DNA of 50,190 nt from Gammaproteobacteria bacterium (GTDB lineage Bacteria > Pseudomonadota > Gammaproteobacteria > Enterobacterales > Alteromonadaceae), in NCBI GenBank assembly GCA_018825965.1, contig JAHKAA010000033.1, forward strand, positions 1 through 50,190, in the 5' to 3' direction. The translations under genes were made by a program, and so were the position numbers. Below are positions 17,583 through 26,278 of this stretch, one piece after another (position 1 is the first letter of the stretch; every line of letters begins with the position of its first letter). A model generated the notes under the pieces. It saw nothing but the letters and a program-made list of their open reading frames with translations, ran no database searches and was not told the origin of the DNA.

Positions 17583-18090
17583 ACATGAATTGGATGTGTT
17601 GATCGCCGGGTTAGCGTCGGAGTTAAAACCAGCCCGCGATTTATGGCCAGAGCTGGAACAGCGCTTAACTGACCCTGAAGCAATGACGAAAAAAGTGGTG
17701 CAGTTAAAACCAAATCGCTGGTTGTCTGTGCCTTTTGCCAGCGCTTATGTGGCCAGTGCTGCTTCGGTTTTATTCGCTGTGACCTTATTTTGGCAACCAG
17801 CTGCACCAGTGCAACCACAGGTGTTTAACCCTCAGATGCTGGATGCAGAAACCGCTATAGTGTACAGCTTTGAGCAAGCCAAAGCAGAGCAACTGGCCAG
17901 CATGAAAACAGTAGATCCGGCCTATGCCGACTGGCAGCAACAACTGGCGCAGTGGCAACAGGCGATAACCCTGGTGCAACTGGCGTTGAAATACAATCCG
18001 AATGAAGCGCTGTTATTAAAACAATTAAAACAATTGTATAGCCAACAGCAGAATTACTTACAAAAAGTGGTCCAATCGGGCCTGGTTTAA
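17572..18090 (+). CDS. Probable anti-sigma factor (single TM)
   Basis: A 172-aa protein whose start overlaps the end of the sigma gene. The N-terminal cytoplasmic part (1-48) lacks the zinc-binding HxxxCxxC of ZAS-type anti-sigmas. One membrane segment lies at about 50-73, and the periplasmic part is Gln-rich and helical (QQLAQWQQAITLVQ). Position, size and topology are the evidence for an anti-sigma role; there is no sequence motif that proves it. The next gene, the DUF4097 protein, begins 11 nt after its stop. Confidence 0.75.
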   Translation: MKTEHELDVLIAGLASELKPARDLWPELEQRLTDPEAMTKKVVQLKPNRWLSVPFASAYVASAASVLFAVTLFWQPAAPVQPQVFNPQMLDAETAIVYSFEQAKAEQLASMKTVDPAYADWQQQLAQWQQAITLVQLALKYNPNEALLLKQLKQLYSQQQNYLQKVVQSGLV

Positions 18091-18101
18091 TCTGGAGTAG
18101 C

Positions 18102-19067
18102 ATGATGAAACAACAACTGATTTTAGGCCTCGCCTTCTCTGTATTCAGTCCGTTTTTGTGGGCAGCAGAGTCTGTAAACGAAAATCTGCAGGTGGCCAAT
18201 AATGAAAAGATTTTTATTGAAAATATGCGTGGAGATGTTGAAATAATAGCCACAGCTGAGAACCGCTTTAAAGTATCAGGCACTTTAGATGAAAAGGCGG
18301 ATGGCTATAGCCTGGAATCAAAAAATGGCTTTACCAGCTTTAAAGTAAAAATGCCCAATATGCGTAATTACGGTGGCTGGGACTGGGACGATAAAGATAA
18401 CCAGGGCTCACGTTTGAAAATTGAAGTACCGCTGGGGGCTGAGCTGGAGTTCCAGGGCGTGAACTCTGGTGTACGTGTTTCAGGTGTTCAGGGCAGCACC
18501 AAAATCAGTACTGTGAATGGTTCTGTGTACGGCGAAAAGCTGCAAAAGTTTATTCAGCTCGAAACCGTCAACGGCGAAGTGACCAGCGTCAATAACAATG
18601 GCCGTATTACGCTGAGCACAGTCAATGGTGAAGTTGAAGACAGTGGCTCCCAGGGCCGGCTGAGCATAGAGGCGGTGAATGGCAGTATTGACAGCAAATC
18701 GTCAGCCTCTGAGGTCTCGGTGTCAGTGGTGAATGGTGAAGCCGACCTGGAGCTGACCAATGTGCAGCAACTGGAAATGAGTTCGGTGAATGGTTCTTTA
18801 GATGCTGAACTCAAAGGTAGCCTGACACCCCGCATAGAAGTCAGCACTGTCAGTGGTGATGCTAAATTGAAGCTGGATAAAGGCATCAACGCTAAATTTA
18901 ATCTGGTCGCTAATGCCGGAGGTTCTATTAAAAATGAGCTAACCAGTCAGAAAGCGGAAAAAGCAAAATATGGCCCACGTCGCAGTCTTGAATTCAGCAC
19001 AGGCAAAGGTGAAGGCCGTGTAGAAATGAGTACTGTCAGTGGTTCACTGAAGCTGCAATCAAACTAA
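18102..19067 (+). CDS. DUF4097-type beta-repeat secreted protein
   Basis: A 321-aa exported protein: signal peptide ending LWA-AES (about residue 21), then a right-handed beta-solenoid-like DUF4097 domain. About eight repeats of 18-23 residues are marked by VNG or VSG turns: TVNGSV, TVNGEV, TVNGEV, AVNGSI, VVNGEA, SVNGSL, TVSGDA and TVSGSL. A second ATG at 18105 is better spaced (7 nt) from GGAG than the first (4 nt). It is the third gene of the sigma/anti-sigma operon and probably an envelope component or signal of that system; no enzyme motif is seen. Confidence 0.82.
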   Translation: MMKQQLILGLAFSVFSPFLWAAESVNENLQVANNEKIFIENMRGDVEIIATAENRFKVSGTLDEKADGYSLESKNGFTSFKVKMPNMRNYGGWDWDDKDNQGSRLKIEVPLGAELEFQGVNSGVRVSGVQGSTKISTVNGSVYGEKLQKFIQLETVNGEVTSVNNNGRITLSTVNGEVEDSGSQGRLSIEAVNGSIDSKSSASEVSVSVVNGEADLELTNVQQLEMSSVNGSLDAELKGSLTPRIEVSTVSGDAKLKLDKGINAKFNLVANAGGSIKNELTSQKAEKAKYGPRRSLEFSTGKGEGRVEMSTVSGSLKLQSN

Positions 19068-19075
19068 ATCAAAAT

Positions 19076-19103
19076 GGGGCAGGCCTTGAGCCTGCCGCCT
19101 TCA
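19076..19103 (+). terminator. Hairpin after the sigma/DUF4097 operon
   Basis: GGCAGGC (19078-19084), loop CTTGA, GCCTGCC (19090-19096), then GCCTTCATTT. The stem is strong but the T-tract is interrupted, so efficiency is uncertain. Confidence 0.55.
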
Positions 19104-19270
19104 TTTAGATCATACTCTTTACATCACTTTGCAATAGTCCAGCAGTGCTCAGTTTTATTTGATTTGTTAAAGGCTGTTATTAACTGTTGGTGTTGGTAAA
19201 AATGCTAGGTTTTTCATAAGGCTATACATAATCTCTTGGCCAACTAACAACCAAGTTACAGGATAGCTTT

Positions 19271-20602
19271 ATGAATATGATACAGCGCGCCAGTCGTCTG
19301 GCTTTGCCTTTGTTTTCGCTGATCGCTTTGGCCGCCTGCGGTGGCAGCTCAGAGGATAAAGCGGAAGAAGGCTTTAATCAGGGTTATGTGCAGTTTTACA
19401 ATGGCGCGGCCAATAGCGCAAACAGTGCTTTGACGGTAAACGACAAAGCTGCGGGTTCTGCCACTTTTGGTGATGCGTCTAATATGTTTGCTATTGATCC
19501 TGGTAGTTACAAATATCAGCTGAAAAACGCAACCAGCAGCGCTTTGATCAAAGAAGCGGATGTCACGCTGAATAAAGGTGAAAAAACACTGTTGTTGATG
19601 GCGGGTGATGCGGCCAATCCAGGCATTTTGACCTTAACTCACAAACGTGAAGAAAAGTTTGATGACGAGTTCCGGGTTTTTGTTGCTAACTTATCGTCCA
19701 ATTACGACAAAGTAGATATTTACACTGCTGCAGAAACTGATGATTTCAGCAAAGCGACTTTGTTAGAGTCTGTCGCTACAAACACAATCACCAGCAGCGG
19801 TAAAATGCTCAAGCGGGGTAAATACAAACTTTTTCTGACCACTGCCGGCGGCAACACCCCATTTTTTGAAGCTGCAGCTTATAACTTCCAGTACACCACC
19901 AGTTATGTGATGGTGGTGCGTGACAAATTAGGTCCAATGCAACAGCAAGTGTCGTTAGACCTGGTTGGCAACTCCAGCACAGTTGAAGCGTTAGAGCATC
20001 GTCTGGCCAAAGGACAGGTGCGTATTTACAACAGTCTGGACAACCAGCAAGGTCAGATTGCCATCAACAATTTACCTGTGGCTGACTTAGTGCAGGATAC
20101 GCTGACAGATTATATCCAGTTAGATAAAAACGATTACAGCATCGCTGTGTTAGATGAAAACAATCAGTTGTTATTAAACAATGTGTTACTGACTATTAAT
20201 GCGGGTCAAAGCAAATCTGTGTTGTTGTTCCGTGATGCAGAGCAAAAAGTAGGTTTAGTGAATTTCACTGAAAAGAATCTGCCACAAGTGCACGAACATG
20301 AAATCAACGTGGCGAACCTGGTGCCTGATTTTAAAAATCTGCATTTCTATTTTGTCCGTCAGAACGAAACTATTGAAAGCGCCAAGTTTCATGTCAAAGC
20401 ACTGGAATTTAAAAAGTACGCCAGTTTAGTTTTGCCAAAAGATTTCTATTCTATTTCTCTGGTTCATGTGGCAGATAACGGCACTATCAGCCTGTTGGAT
20501 AAAACAGAGACATTGCAACTGGAAGCTGGAAAAAACTATATTCTGGCCGCAGAACCCTCTGCTGCAGCGCCAAGTGGTTACAAAATCACGCTGGTAAAAT
20601 AA
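19271..20602 (+). CDS. DUF4397-type surface lipoprotein
   Basis: A 443-aa lipoprotein: signal peptide with lipobox LAAC (Cys 23), then two or more beta-rich segments of DUF4397 type. These start with GYVQFYNGAAN (about 37) and return at GQVRIYNSLDN (about 249), so the protein looks internally duplicated. Function unknown; such proteins sit in the envelope. AGGA lies upstream of the ATG and a strong terminator follows. It lies 203 nt after the sigma operon and may be controlled separately. Confidence 0.75.
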   Translation: MNMIQRASRLALPLFSLIALAACGGSSEDKAEEGFNQGYVQFYNGAANSANSALTVNDKAAGSATFGDASNMFAIDPGSYKYQLKNATSSALIKEADVTLNKGEKTLLLMAGDAANPGILTLTHKREEKFDDEFRVFVANLSSNYDKVDIYTAAETDDFSKATLLESVATNTITSSGKMLKRGKYKLFLTTAGGNTPFFEAAAYNFQYTTSYVMVVRDKLGPMQQQVSLDLVGNSSTVEALEHRLAKGQVRIYNSLDNQQGQIAINNLPVADLVQDTLTDYIQLDKNDYSIAVLDENNQLLLNNVLLTINAGQSKSVLLFRDAEQKVGLVNFTEKNLPQVHEHEINVANLVPDFKNLHFYFVRQNETIESAKFHVKALEFKKYASLVLPKDFYSISLVHVADNGTISLLDKTETLQLEAGKNYILAAEPSAAAPSGYKITLVK

Positions 20603-20630
20603 TTCACTGGCAGGTGATAGGTTGTAAAAC

Positions 20631-20661
20631 AAAAAATGGCCACAGGAGATGGCCATTTTTT
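20631..20661. terminator. Bidirectional terminator
   Basis: AAAAAATGGCC (20631-20641) pairs with GGCCATTTTTT (20651-20661). A/T tracts on both sides serve the DUF4397 gene on plus and the decarboxylase gene on minus, which converge here. Confidence 0.9.
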
Positions 20662-20674
20662 GTGTCTTCGTTCT

Positions 20675-22408
20675 TTATGTGGGTATGGCGCACTGCTCTA
20701 CAGTATGACCAGTAATGGATTTCACCAATCCTGCCATAGCTGGCGCTAAATCCTGAGACGGAATAACCACTTCGACTAAAGCTGGTTTGTCCTTTTGCGT
20801 CATGATGTGCTCCAAAGCCTGCAGCAATTCTTCACCGCTTTGAACTCTGTACCCTTCTACAGAAAATGCCTTGGCTAAGCTCAGGTAATCCCATGTCGGC
20901 AACAGGTCAAAAGGCGCAAACTGGCCGCCTTTGGCAAAAGCACAGATATCGACAAAAGACTGCTCAATCGCATACACCTTGTTGCTGATCACAAAAACCA
21001 CAGAGTTCAGTTGATGACGGCTGATGGTCGATAAAGACTGACACATCATCATAAAACCACCGTCTCCTGCTATGGCCATAGCGCGTTTATCACTGGCATA
21101 AGCAATGCCTGTCACACAACCTGTTTCATGGCCCAGTGAACCCCAGGCTGCGTCAGCAATAAAGCTGTCCTGTGGCAAACCATAAAGCCTGGCTGACATA
21201 TACAGTGACGAGCTTTCCCCTAAAATCAGCGAGATTTTGTCCAGCAGTTGATGCTGTAGCAGGTAGCCGTAGAACAAGTCAAAAAAGTTCTGGTAGCTTA
21301 ATTGCTGTTGCAGCAAAGCCGGAGTGATTTGCGGTTGAGGCGGTAACAGCGGCAGCGCACTATTCTGTCGTGGATACAAAGAGGATTTTTTAATCTCATC
21401 CGTTAACTGCAGAATAAAATCAGCCAGATACAGCTGATGGTAATACGCATGGCCCAGCCGTGAGGTTTCATCGTTATTGACGACAATCATCTGGTCAAAC
21501 TGTTTGCTTAACATTGTCAGGTAATCGTCGGTAAAAATAACCCCCAGCGCCAGCACACAATCGGCTTTTTCGACATAGTCCAACGTAGCCGGAAAAGATG
21601 CGCCATCAGCATAGGTGCCAACAAAAATGCCTTCGTTTTCACTGATCACTGTTTTAGCCAGGCTGGTGGTGCTGTAGGGTAGACCACTGGCGTTTAACAA
21701 ATCAAGCACAGCATCCTGCAAATCAAATCTGTTGATTTCCACACCCAGCAACACCAGCGGTTGTCTGGCTGAATTCAGCAGTTTCAGCGAGTCAGCAAGC
21801 ATGGCTTTCAGTGCTCCTTCTTCACTGATCAACGGCAAAGCTTTGAGTTTGCCTTCGGGTTTTTCGCAGGCTAAGCCCCAGACGTCCTGCCAGGCTTCCA
21901 GGTAAATGGGGCGGCGATAGGTTATAGCCAAAGTCAGGGCTTTATCTATTTGCTGCCTGGCCTCTGAGGGATCACTTAGTACTTCTGCTGCTACTGTGAC
22001 ATTGGCAAATACCTTGCTGTCAGCCAATAAATCACCTGTGCTGTGATGAAACAATACACCAGTTTCTTTGATGGTTTTCCTGTTGTCAGTGCTTGGGCTT
22101 GCTGTAATCACAACCACAGGATTGCGTTCAACATAAGAGCCGGCTATAGCGTTCAGCACACTAAAAGTGCCAACACCAAACTGTACAGACACGGCGCCAA
22201 TGCCCGTTAAACGGGCATAGCCATCGGCAGCATAACCAGCGCCCAGTTCAGTCAGATCGCCCACTGCTTCTATACCGTCAAACTGTTCCAGCGCATCCAT
22301 AAAGTTGGCGACATAATCGCCTGGCACCTGAAATACTTTACGCAGGCCCAGTTGATGCAAGCGGGTTAACAAATAGTCGGCCACAGTAAAAGAATTAATG
22401 CTCGACAT
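20675..22408 (-). CDS. ThDP-dependent 2-oxoacid decarboxylase (indolepyruvate/pyruvate decarboxylase-like)
   Basis: A 577-aa thiamine-diphosphate enzyme predicted to decarboxylate a 2-oxo acid to an aldehyde. The N-terminal ThDP domain has VPGD31, the conserved Glu E54 (DLTELGAGYAADGYAR) and the double His H121-H122 typical of pyruvate/indolepyruvate/phenylpyruvate decarboxylases. The C-terminal domain has the cofactor motif starting GDG (448-450) and running to ISNKVYAIEQ. The start is ATG 22408: GAGGG lies 8 nt upstream, inside the preceding gene, and the two reading frames overlap by 14 nt. The partner gene encodes an amino-acid-oxidase-like flavoprotein, which would supply the 2-oxo acid. 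Substrate specificity cannot be read from the sequence. Confidence 0.85.
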   Translation of the reverse strand: MSSINSFTVADYLLTRLHQLGLRKVFQVPGDYVANFMDALEQFDGIEAVGDLTELGAGYAADGYARLTGIGAVSVQFGVGTFSVLNAIAGSYVERNPVVVITASPSTDNRKTIKETGVLFHHSTGDLLADSKVFANVTVAAEVLSDPSEARQQIDKALTLAITYRRPIYLEAWQDVWGLACEKPEGKLKALPLISEEGALKAMLADSLKLLNSARQPLVLLGVEINRFDLQDAVLDLLNASGLPYSTTSLAKTVISENEGIFVGTYADGASFPATLDYVEKADCVLALGVIFTDDYLTMLSKQFDQMIVVNNDETSRLGHAYYHQLYLADFILQLTDEIKKSSLYPRQNSALPLLPPQPQITPALLQQQLSYQNFFDLFYGYLLQHQLLDKISLILGESSSLYMSARLYGLPQDSFIADAAWGSLGHETGCVTGIAYASDKRAMAIAGDGGFMMMCQSLSTISRHQLNSVVFVISNKVYAIEQSFVDICAFAKGGQFAPFDLLPTWDYLSLAKAFSVEGYRVQSGEELLQALEHIMTQKDKPALVEVVIPSQDLAPAMAGLVKSITGHTVEQCAIPT

Positions 22409-24203
22409 TGTTGATGCCCTCATATGCAAATTCTGTTACTTCATTGAGTACTTCAGAGCAATCGCCGCAGACACAGCTGTTGCTGTTAGAGTGAAGATCA
22501 GGCGCAGGGCAGGTGGTCGGCAGGAAATTGTAATCAGGATTGTCCTGCAGAATTTTGGCAAAGGCCGGATCCTTTAACAACCACTGGGGTTTACTCAGGG
22601 CAAAAAACTGTTCCAGCATAGACTCAGCTGTATTGAGTGCACCTTCTACCCAACCTTGTTCGTAGGAATAAGCTTCGCCGACAATATAAATTTCCTGATC
22701 CGCGACAGGATGGCGCATCCGGCACATGATTTGATCCAGGCGGTAATTCGCTTTCCATTCGTGCCAGCCGCCGCCATAAGGATCATCACCCCATTCCTGA
22801 TAAACCGCAGAATAAGGCGGTGGCAGTTGCTGCTGATTATGCAGTGTGGTGACCTGCTGATGAGCTGTTGTTACCATATCTTCGGTGATTTGGAATTCAT
22901 GTTTTAGTACCACTTGTTCCGGAGCGCAGGATAAAGACTGTGGCACATAACCGGTAAAGGCTTTGCCCTCTTCCAGACCTTTCCAGAACGGCACTGTGCC
23001 TATATCGTTGTAAGAAGCCATCAACAAGGAATGCAAGCTGGATTCGCCGCCTGGCTGTTCGCATTCAGTGCCCATATAGTAGGTCTGGCGTATGGGTAAA
23101 TCTGTCACAGAGCGGCCTGCCACTAAGCCAAGGCTGCGCCACCAGGGCTTTTCGTAGGCTAAAAACATTTTAAAGGCAGATTGGATCAACACAGATTTAA
23201 TGTTTTGTTTTAACCAGGGATCATCAAAAAAGGGCGAAGAAATTAATTCCAGAGAGCGTCGCGGCATAGCCAGAATGATCTGTTTTGCCAGTACTTCTGT
23301 TGGTGCACAGTCAGGCTTGTCCGTGGTTTTTCCAGCTTCATTGGTTTCTGTGGTCTGAAATATCAGGCTGTAACGGTAGTCAGCGTCTGGGTTGTAGCGA
23401 ATTTCTGTCAAACGTTGGTTCATTTGCACCCGACCTGATGACGCAAGCTGACCCGGCATATCGGCAAATTGTTGTGCCAGCGTCAGTGGCAAACTTTGAA
23501 AACCATCTTTTAAAGTTAAAAATTTGGTGTCATCTTTGTATTCGGTGGCGGGCAACTGAGTCACAGCGTTGGCGTTAGCCACGTTCGCTTCGTAACCGCC
23601 AGCATCTTTCATAAACTGGTAACCTTCGTTACTCAGTACTTTGTACAGTAAATCCCAGAAACCATAACGCCAGATCTCCTTGCCAAAAAATTTCACCTGC
23701 ATTTGCTGGTTGAGGCTCATATCGGCAAAACCCGGACAAATTAAATTCATCACTTTGACCTGCATATTTTCCGGACCATAACCACGCTCTGACCAGTTCA
23801 GGTTATAGGGAATACGGTCCGGATGCTCGGCGAAATCCCGGTAACGGAAGTACTGACCGCGCAGATAAAACAAATTGTTGTCTGCACCTGCAGCTTTGCC
23901 GCCTGGTTCTATAGGCAAAGCTGAACCCATAGGGAATTCTTTGGTAGGCAGTTGCAGCTCTGTCACCAGGTTTTTCACCATCAAATGGGAACCAGGGATA
24001 TACCTCATACCGCCGAGCTCAGCCACCACATTGGGCAAACCAGGCAATTTACGGCTGTATAAGCGGCCACCAATTCTGTTGCTGTATTCATATAACGCAA
24101 TAGCGCTGTTGTGGCCTCTGTCCTGTTGCAGACGCCAGGCGCTGTAACAGCCCGATACTCCGCCGCCTATAATGGCAATATCCAGTTGAATAGGTTGAGT
24201 CAT
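22395..24203 (-). CDS. FAD-dependent L-amino-acid-oxidase-like enzyme
   Basis: A 602-aa flavin amine oxidase-family protein. The FAD-binding Rossmann motif GGGVSG (13-18) is followed by the family motif RIGGRLYS (about 43-50). A C-terminal FAD/substrate segment, IYIVGEAYSYEQGWVEGALNTAES, lies near 525-545. No signal peptide. Family members oxidise L-amino acids (or amines) to the imino/2-oxo acid with release of H2O2. The C-terminus carries an unusual SCVCGDC cluster, perhaps metal-binding. AAGGAG precedes the ATG. First gene of a two-gene operon with the decarboxylase. Likely substrates are aromatic or branched amino acids, by inference from the partner gene only. Confidence 0.8.
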   Translation of the reverse strand: MTQPIQLDIAIIGGGVSGCYSAWRLQQDRGHNSAIALYEYSNRIGGRLYSRKLPGLPNVVAELGGMRYIPGSHLMVKNLVTELQLPTKEFPMGSALPIEPGGKAAGADNNLFYLRGQYFRYRDFAEHPDRIPYNLNWSERGYGPENMQVKVMNLICPGFADMSLNQQMQVKFFGKEIWRYGFWDLLYKVLSNEGYQFMKDAGGYEANVANANAVTQLPATEYKDDTKFLTLKDGFQSLPLTLAQQFADMPGQLASSGRVQMNQRLTEIRYNPDADYRYSLIFQTTETNEAGKTTDKPDCAPTEVLAKQIILAMPRRSLELISSPFFDDPWLKQNIKSVLIQSAFKMFLAYEKPWWRSLGLVAGRSVTDLPIRQTYYMGTECEQPGGESSLHSLLMASYNDIGTVPFWKGLEEGKAFTGYVPQSLSCAPEQVVLKHEFQITEDMVTTAHQQVTTLHNQQQLPPPYSAVYQEWGDDPYGGGWHEWKANYRLDQIMCRMRHPVADQEIYIVGEAYSYEQGWVEGALNTAESMLEQFFALSKPQWLLKDPAFAKILQDNPDYNFLPTTCPAPDLHSNSNSCVCGDCSEVLNEVTEFAYEGINNVEH

Positions 24204-24539
24204 AAACTTCTCCTTAAGTAGTCAGCCAAAGGCTGCAGATGAATTGCCGTATAACTCAACAGCTTTGGCTTTAGCAGCAGGTAAAGCTGCGTTTTCCTTA
24301 AGTTAACGGTGAGTCGTACATCAGGGCAGGGAAAAAGATGGCTAACACCAGTCCCTTTGATGTAAACAGTATGATGTCTCAGACTAAAGTGTTTGTCACT
24401 AGATTGACTACGGAATTATGCAGTTTTTATCAAAGATGAAAATTTGAATAAAAACCGGGAAGGGTCTTGTTGCAGGCGAATTAAAAAACCACCGTAAAAA
24501 CCGGTGGTTTTGATAAGCGGGTTTAAGGCTGTTTTGGCT
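24204..24539. other. 336-nt gene-free region upstream of the oxidase operon
   Basis: Holds the ribosome-binding site and presumably the promoter of the oxidase/decarboxylase operon (minus) and the terminator of fadL. A 33-codon plus-strand ORF (24338-24439, MANTSPFDVN) preceded by AGGGA is visible but too short to claim. No other structure seen. Confidence 0.5.
24484..24512 (-). terminator. Terminator of fadL
   Basis: AAAACCACCG pairs with CGGTGGTTTT around a 7-nt loop. Read on the minus strand, the second arm runs into a TTTTTTAA tract, 28 nt after the fadL stop. Confidence 0.88.
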
Positions 24540-26003
24540 TTAGAACTTATAGTTCCACTGTGCCGCCAGCACCTGGGCATTGTTGCGGTAGTTCGCTTGT
24601 ACACCTGAGTTATAAATACGGTCGCCATTGGCATTGTATTCATGCTCATCAATGCTGACTTTATTCATCCACATATAACCATAAGCAAAGTCGACACTTT
24701 GAGCTGCACTCAGATCCCAGGTTGCACCCCAGGTCCACCAAATCCGGTCCGCTGTGGGCACCCGTGCTGTTTTATGGCTGGTGGAGATAGGGTTTTCATC
24801 ATAAGCCAGACCAGTTCTTAAGCTCAGCTCGTCGTTGTAGTGCACTGTAGTACCTAAAGAAAATGACCAGGTATCATTCCAATGCTCTGGGATATAGCCA
24901 ATGTAACCTGCTTTATTCAGGTTTTGTGGCATCTGAGTGCTTAAAGAAATACTTGGTGTGCTGTCATCGCTGACAATATCAATAGATTCGAAGCTGCTCC
25001 AGCCTGTCCAGGTTACACTGGCTTGCACAGAGAACAGCTCTGTGACTTTCTGATCCGCACTAAAAGCCAGGCTGGCAGGAGTGGTTAAATCCAGTTTGCT
25101 TTGCTCTGACAGATAGCTGTTCGCAGCCAGTTTGCCTGTAGCTACACTGACGGCCGGCAGCTCTGGACGAGCTATTATAAAATTAGGGTTGCCAGCCACA
25201 TTTGCGCCGGTAATAGGAGTGTTGGTGATTTCTGAGTCTCCTTTTAAGTTGTATTTCACTTCGGAGTGGTATACCAAAGCCAGTTTGGTTGAACCTAAGT
25301 CAGCATGAATACCAAAGTTGTAACCGGCTGCCAGATCATCGCCATTTACCTGGTAGTGGCTGCCACAATAAGCTGCGTTGTACACATCTGCGCCATATAA
25401 AGCATTTATATTGGTGCCCAGTTCACATAAACCTGAGTGGTCTTTGTATTTGGATAAGGTGCCTTCGGCGTAATTGATGTTGATACCCAGGCCAACAGAC
25501 CAGGCCTCATTTAATTTATAAGCCACAGTAGGTTGCATGGCGACCACTTTGATGGCGGTTTCATCAGCAAAATACCGGCCAACCCAATCGTCATGGTAGT
25601 CAGACGACAAACCAAAAGGCGCATAGACACCAATACCCCAGCTTAAGTTATCGCTGATATGGTCAGTGTAAAAGGCAAAAGGCACTAGCTCGGACAAGGT
25701 CAGCTTGCCGGAATCACGGCCAGAAACTGCCATACCATTGGCGCTTTGGGCTGACGCGTCACTGTAACGGCTGGTTGCATAGATCAGGTTTACACCACCG
25801 GAGAAATTCGCGCCCTCTAATTCAGTTAATGCAGCAGGGTTGGAATACAGCAAAGAAGCGTCAGTGATCTGTGCGCCACGACCGGCATAAGCGTTACCTG
25901 CAGCGCTGACAGATTGTTCAAACAGTTTGTAGCCTTCAGCGAACGCGGACTGACTGAGCAAGGCAAGGCTGATTGTTAAAGGGAATGAAGCTTTTCGTAA
26001 CAT
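24540..26003 (-). CDS. fadL: FadL-family outer-membrane fatty-acid transporter
   Basis: A 487-aa outer-membrane beta-barrel importing long-chain fatty acids or related hydrophobic compounds. The signal peptide (ending AFA) is followed directly by EGYKLFEQSVSAAGNAYAGRGA, the FadL N-terminal hatch signature, then DASLLYSNPAAL. The protein ends NNAQVLAAQWNYKF with a terminal aromatic, as outer-membrane barrels do. The start is ATG 26003, which gives the signal peptide; an in-frame ATG at 26036 would add 11 residues. It is monocistronic with a strong terminator. Paralogues may import aromatic hydrocarbons instead, so the substrate is not fixed. Confidence 0.9.
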   Translation of the reverse strand: MLRKASFPLTISLALLSQSAFAEGYKLFEQSVSAAGNAYAGRGAQITDASLLYSNPAALTELEGANFSGGVNLIYATSRYSDASAQSANGMAVSGRDSGKLTLSELVPFAFYTDHISDNLSWGIGVYAPFGLSSDYHDDWVGRYFADETAIKVVAMQPTVAYKLNEAWSVGLGININYAEGTLSKYKDHSGLCELGTNINALYGADVYNAAYCGSHYQVNGDDLAAGYNFGIHADLGSTKLALVYHSEVKYNLKGDSEITNTPITGANVAGNPNFIIARPELPAVSVATGKLAANSYLSEQSKLDLTTPASLAFSADQKVTELFSVQASVTWTGWSSFESIDIVSDDSTPSISLSTQMPQNLNKAGYIGYIPEHWNDTWSFSLGTTVHYNDELSLRTGLAYDENPISTSHKTARVPTADRIWWTWGATWDLSAAQSVDFAYGYMWMNKVSIDEHEYNANGDRIYNSGVQANYRNNAQVLAAQWNYKF

Positions 26004-26278
26004 TATTTTTGTACCCTGTAATGAATTTCGCGGCATTATAGGGGGACAAGGTCTTAGAGTACATGCTCTAAGTCTGGCAAAATCCGCTACTGGTCTGATC
26101 TTTTGTTGACTAAAAAGTAGTGAAATTTGCCAAAGGTTAAAAATGAACTCAGGCTGATTTTATGTTTTATTATTTTATCTAGTTGTTTTTAAACGGATTT
26201 ATTAGTATTTTTTCGAAATGGCACAGGGGATGCACTCCTTCTGCAACTGATTCGATTTTATTTATTCAAGGATTAATT

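Noticed and set aside
19068..19270. Possible sRNA in the 203-nt gap before the DUF4397 gene
   Set aside because: Only the terminator-like hairpin of the preceding operon and promoter-type AT-rich DNA are visible.
24338..24439. 33-codon ORF MANTSPFDVN... with AGGGA upstream
   Set aside because: Too short to separate from chance without homologues; noted in the entry for the gap.
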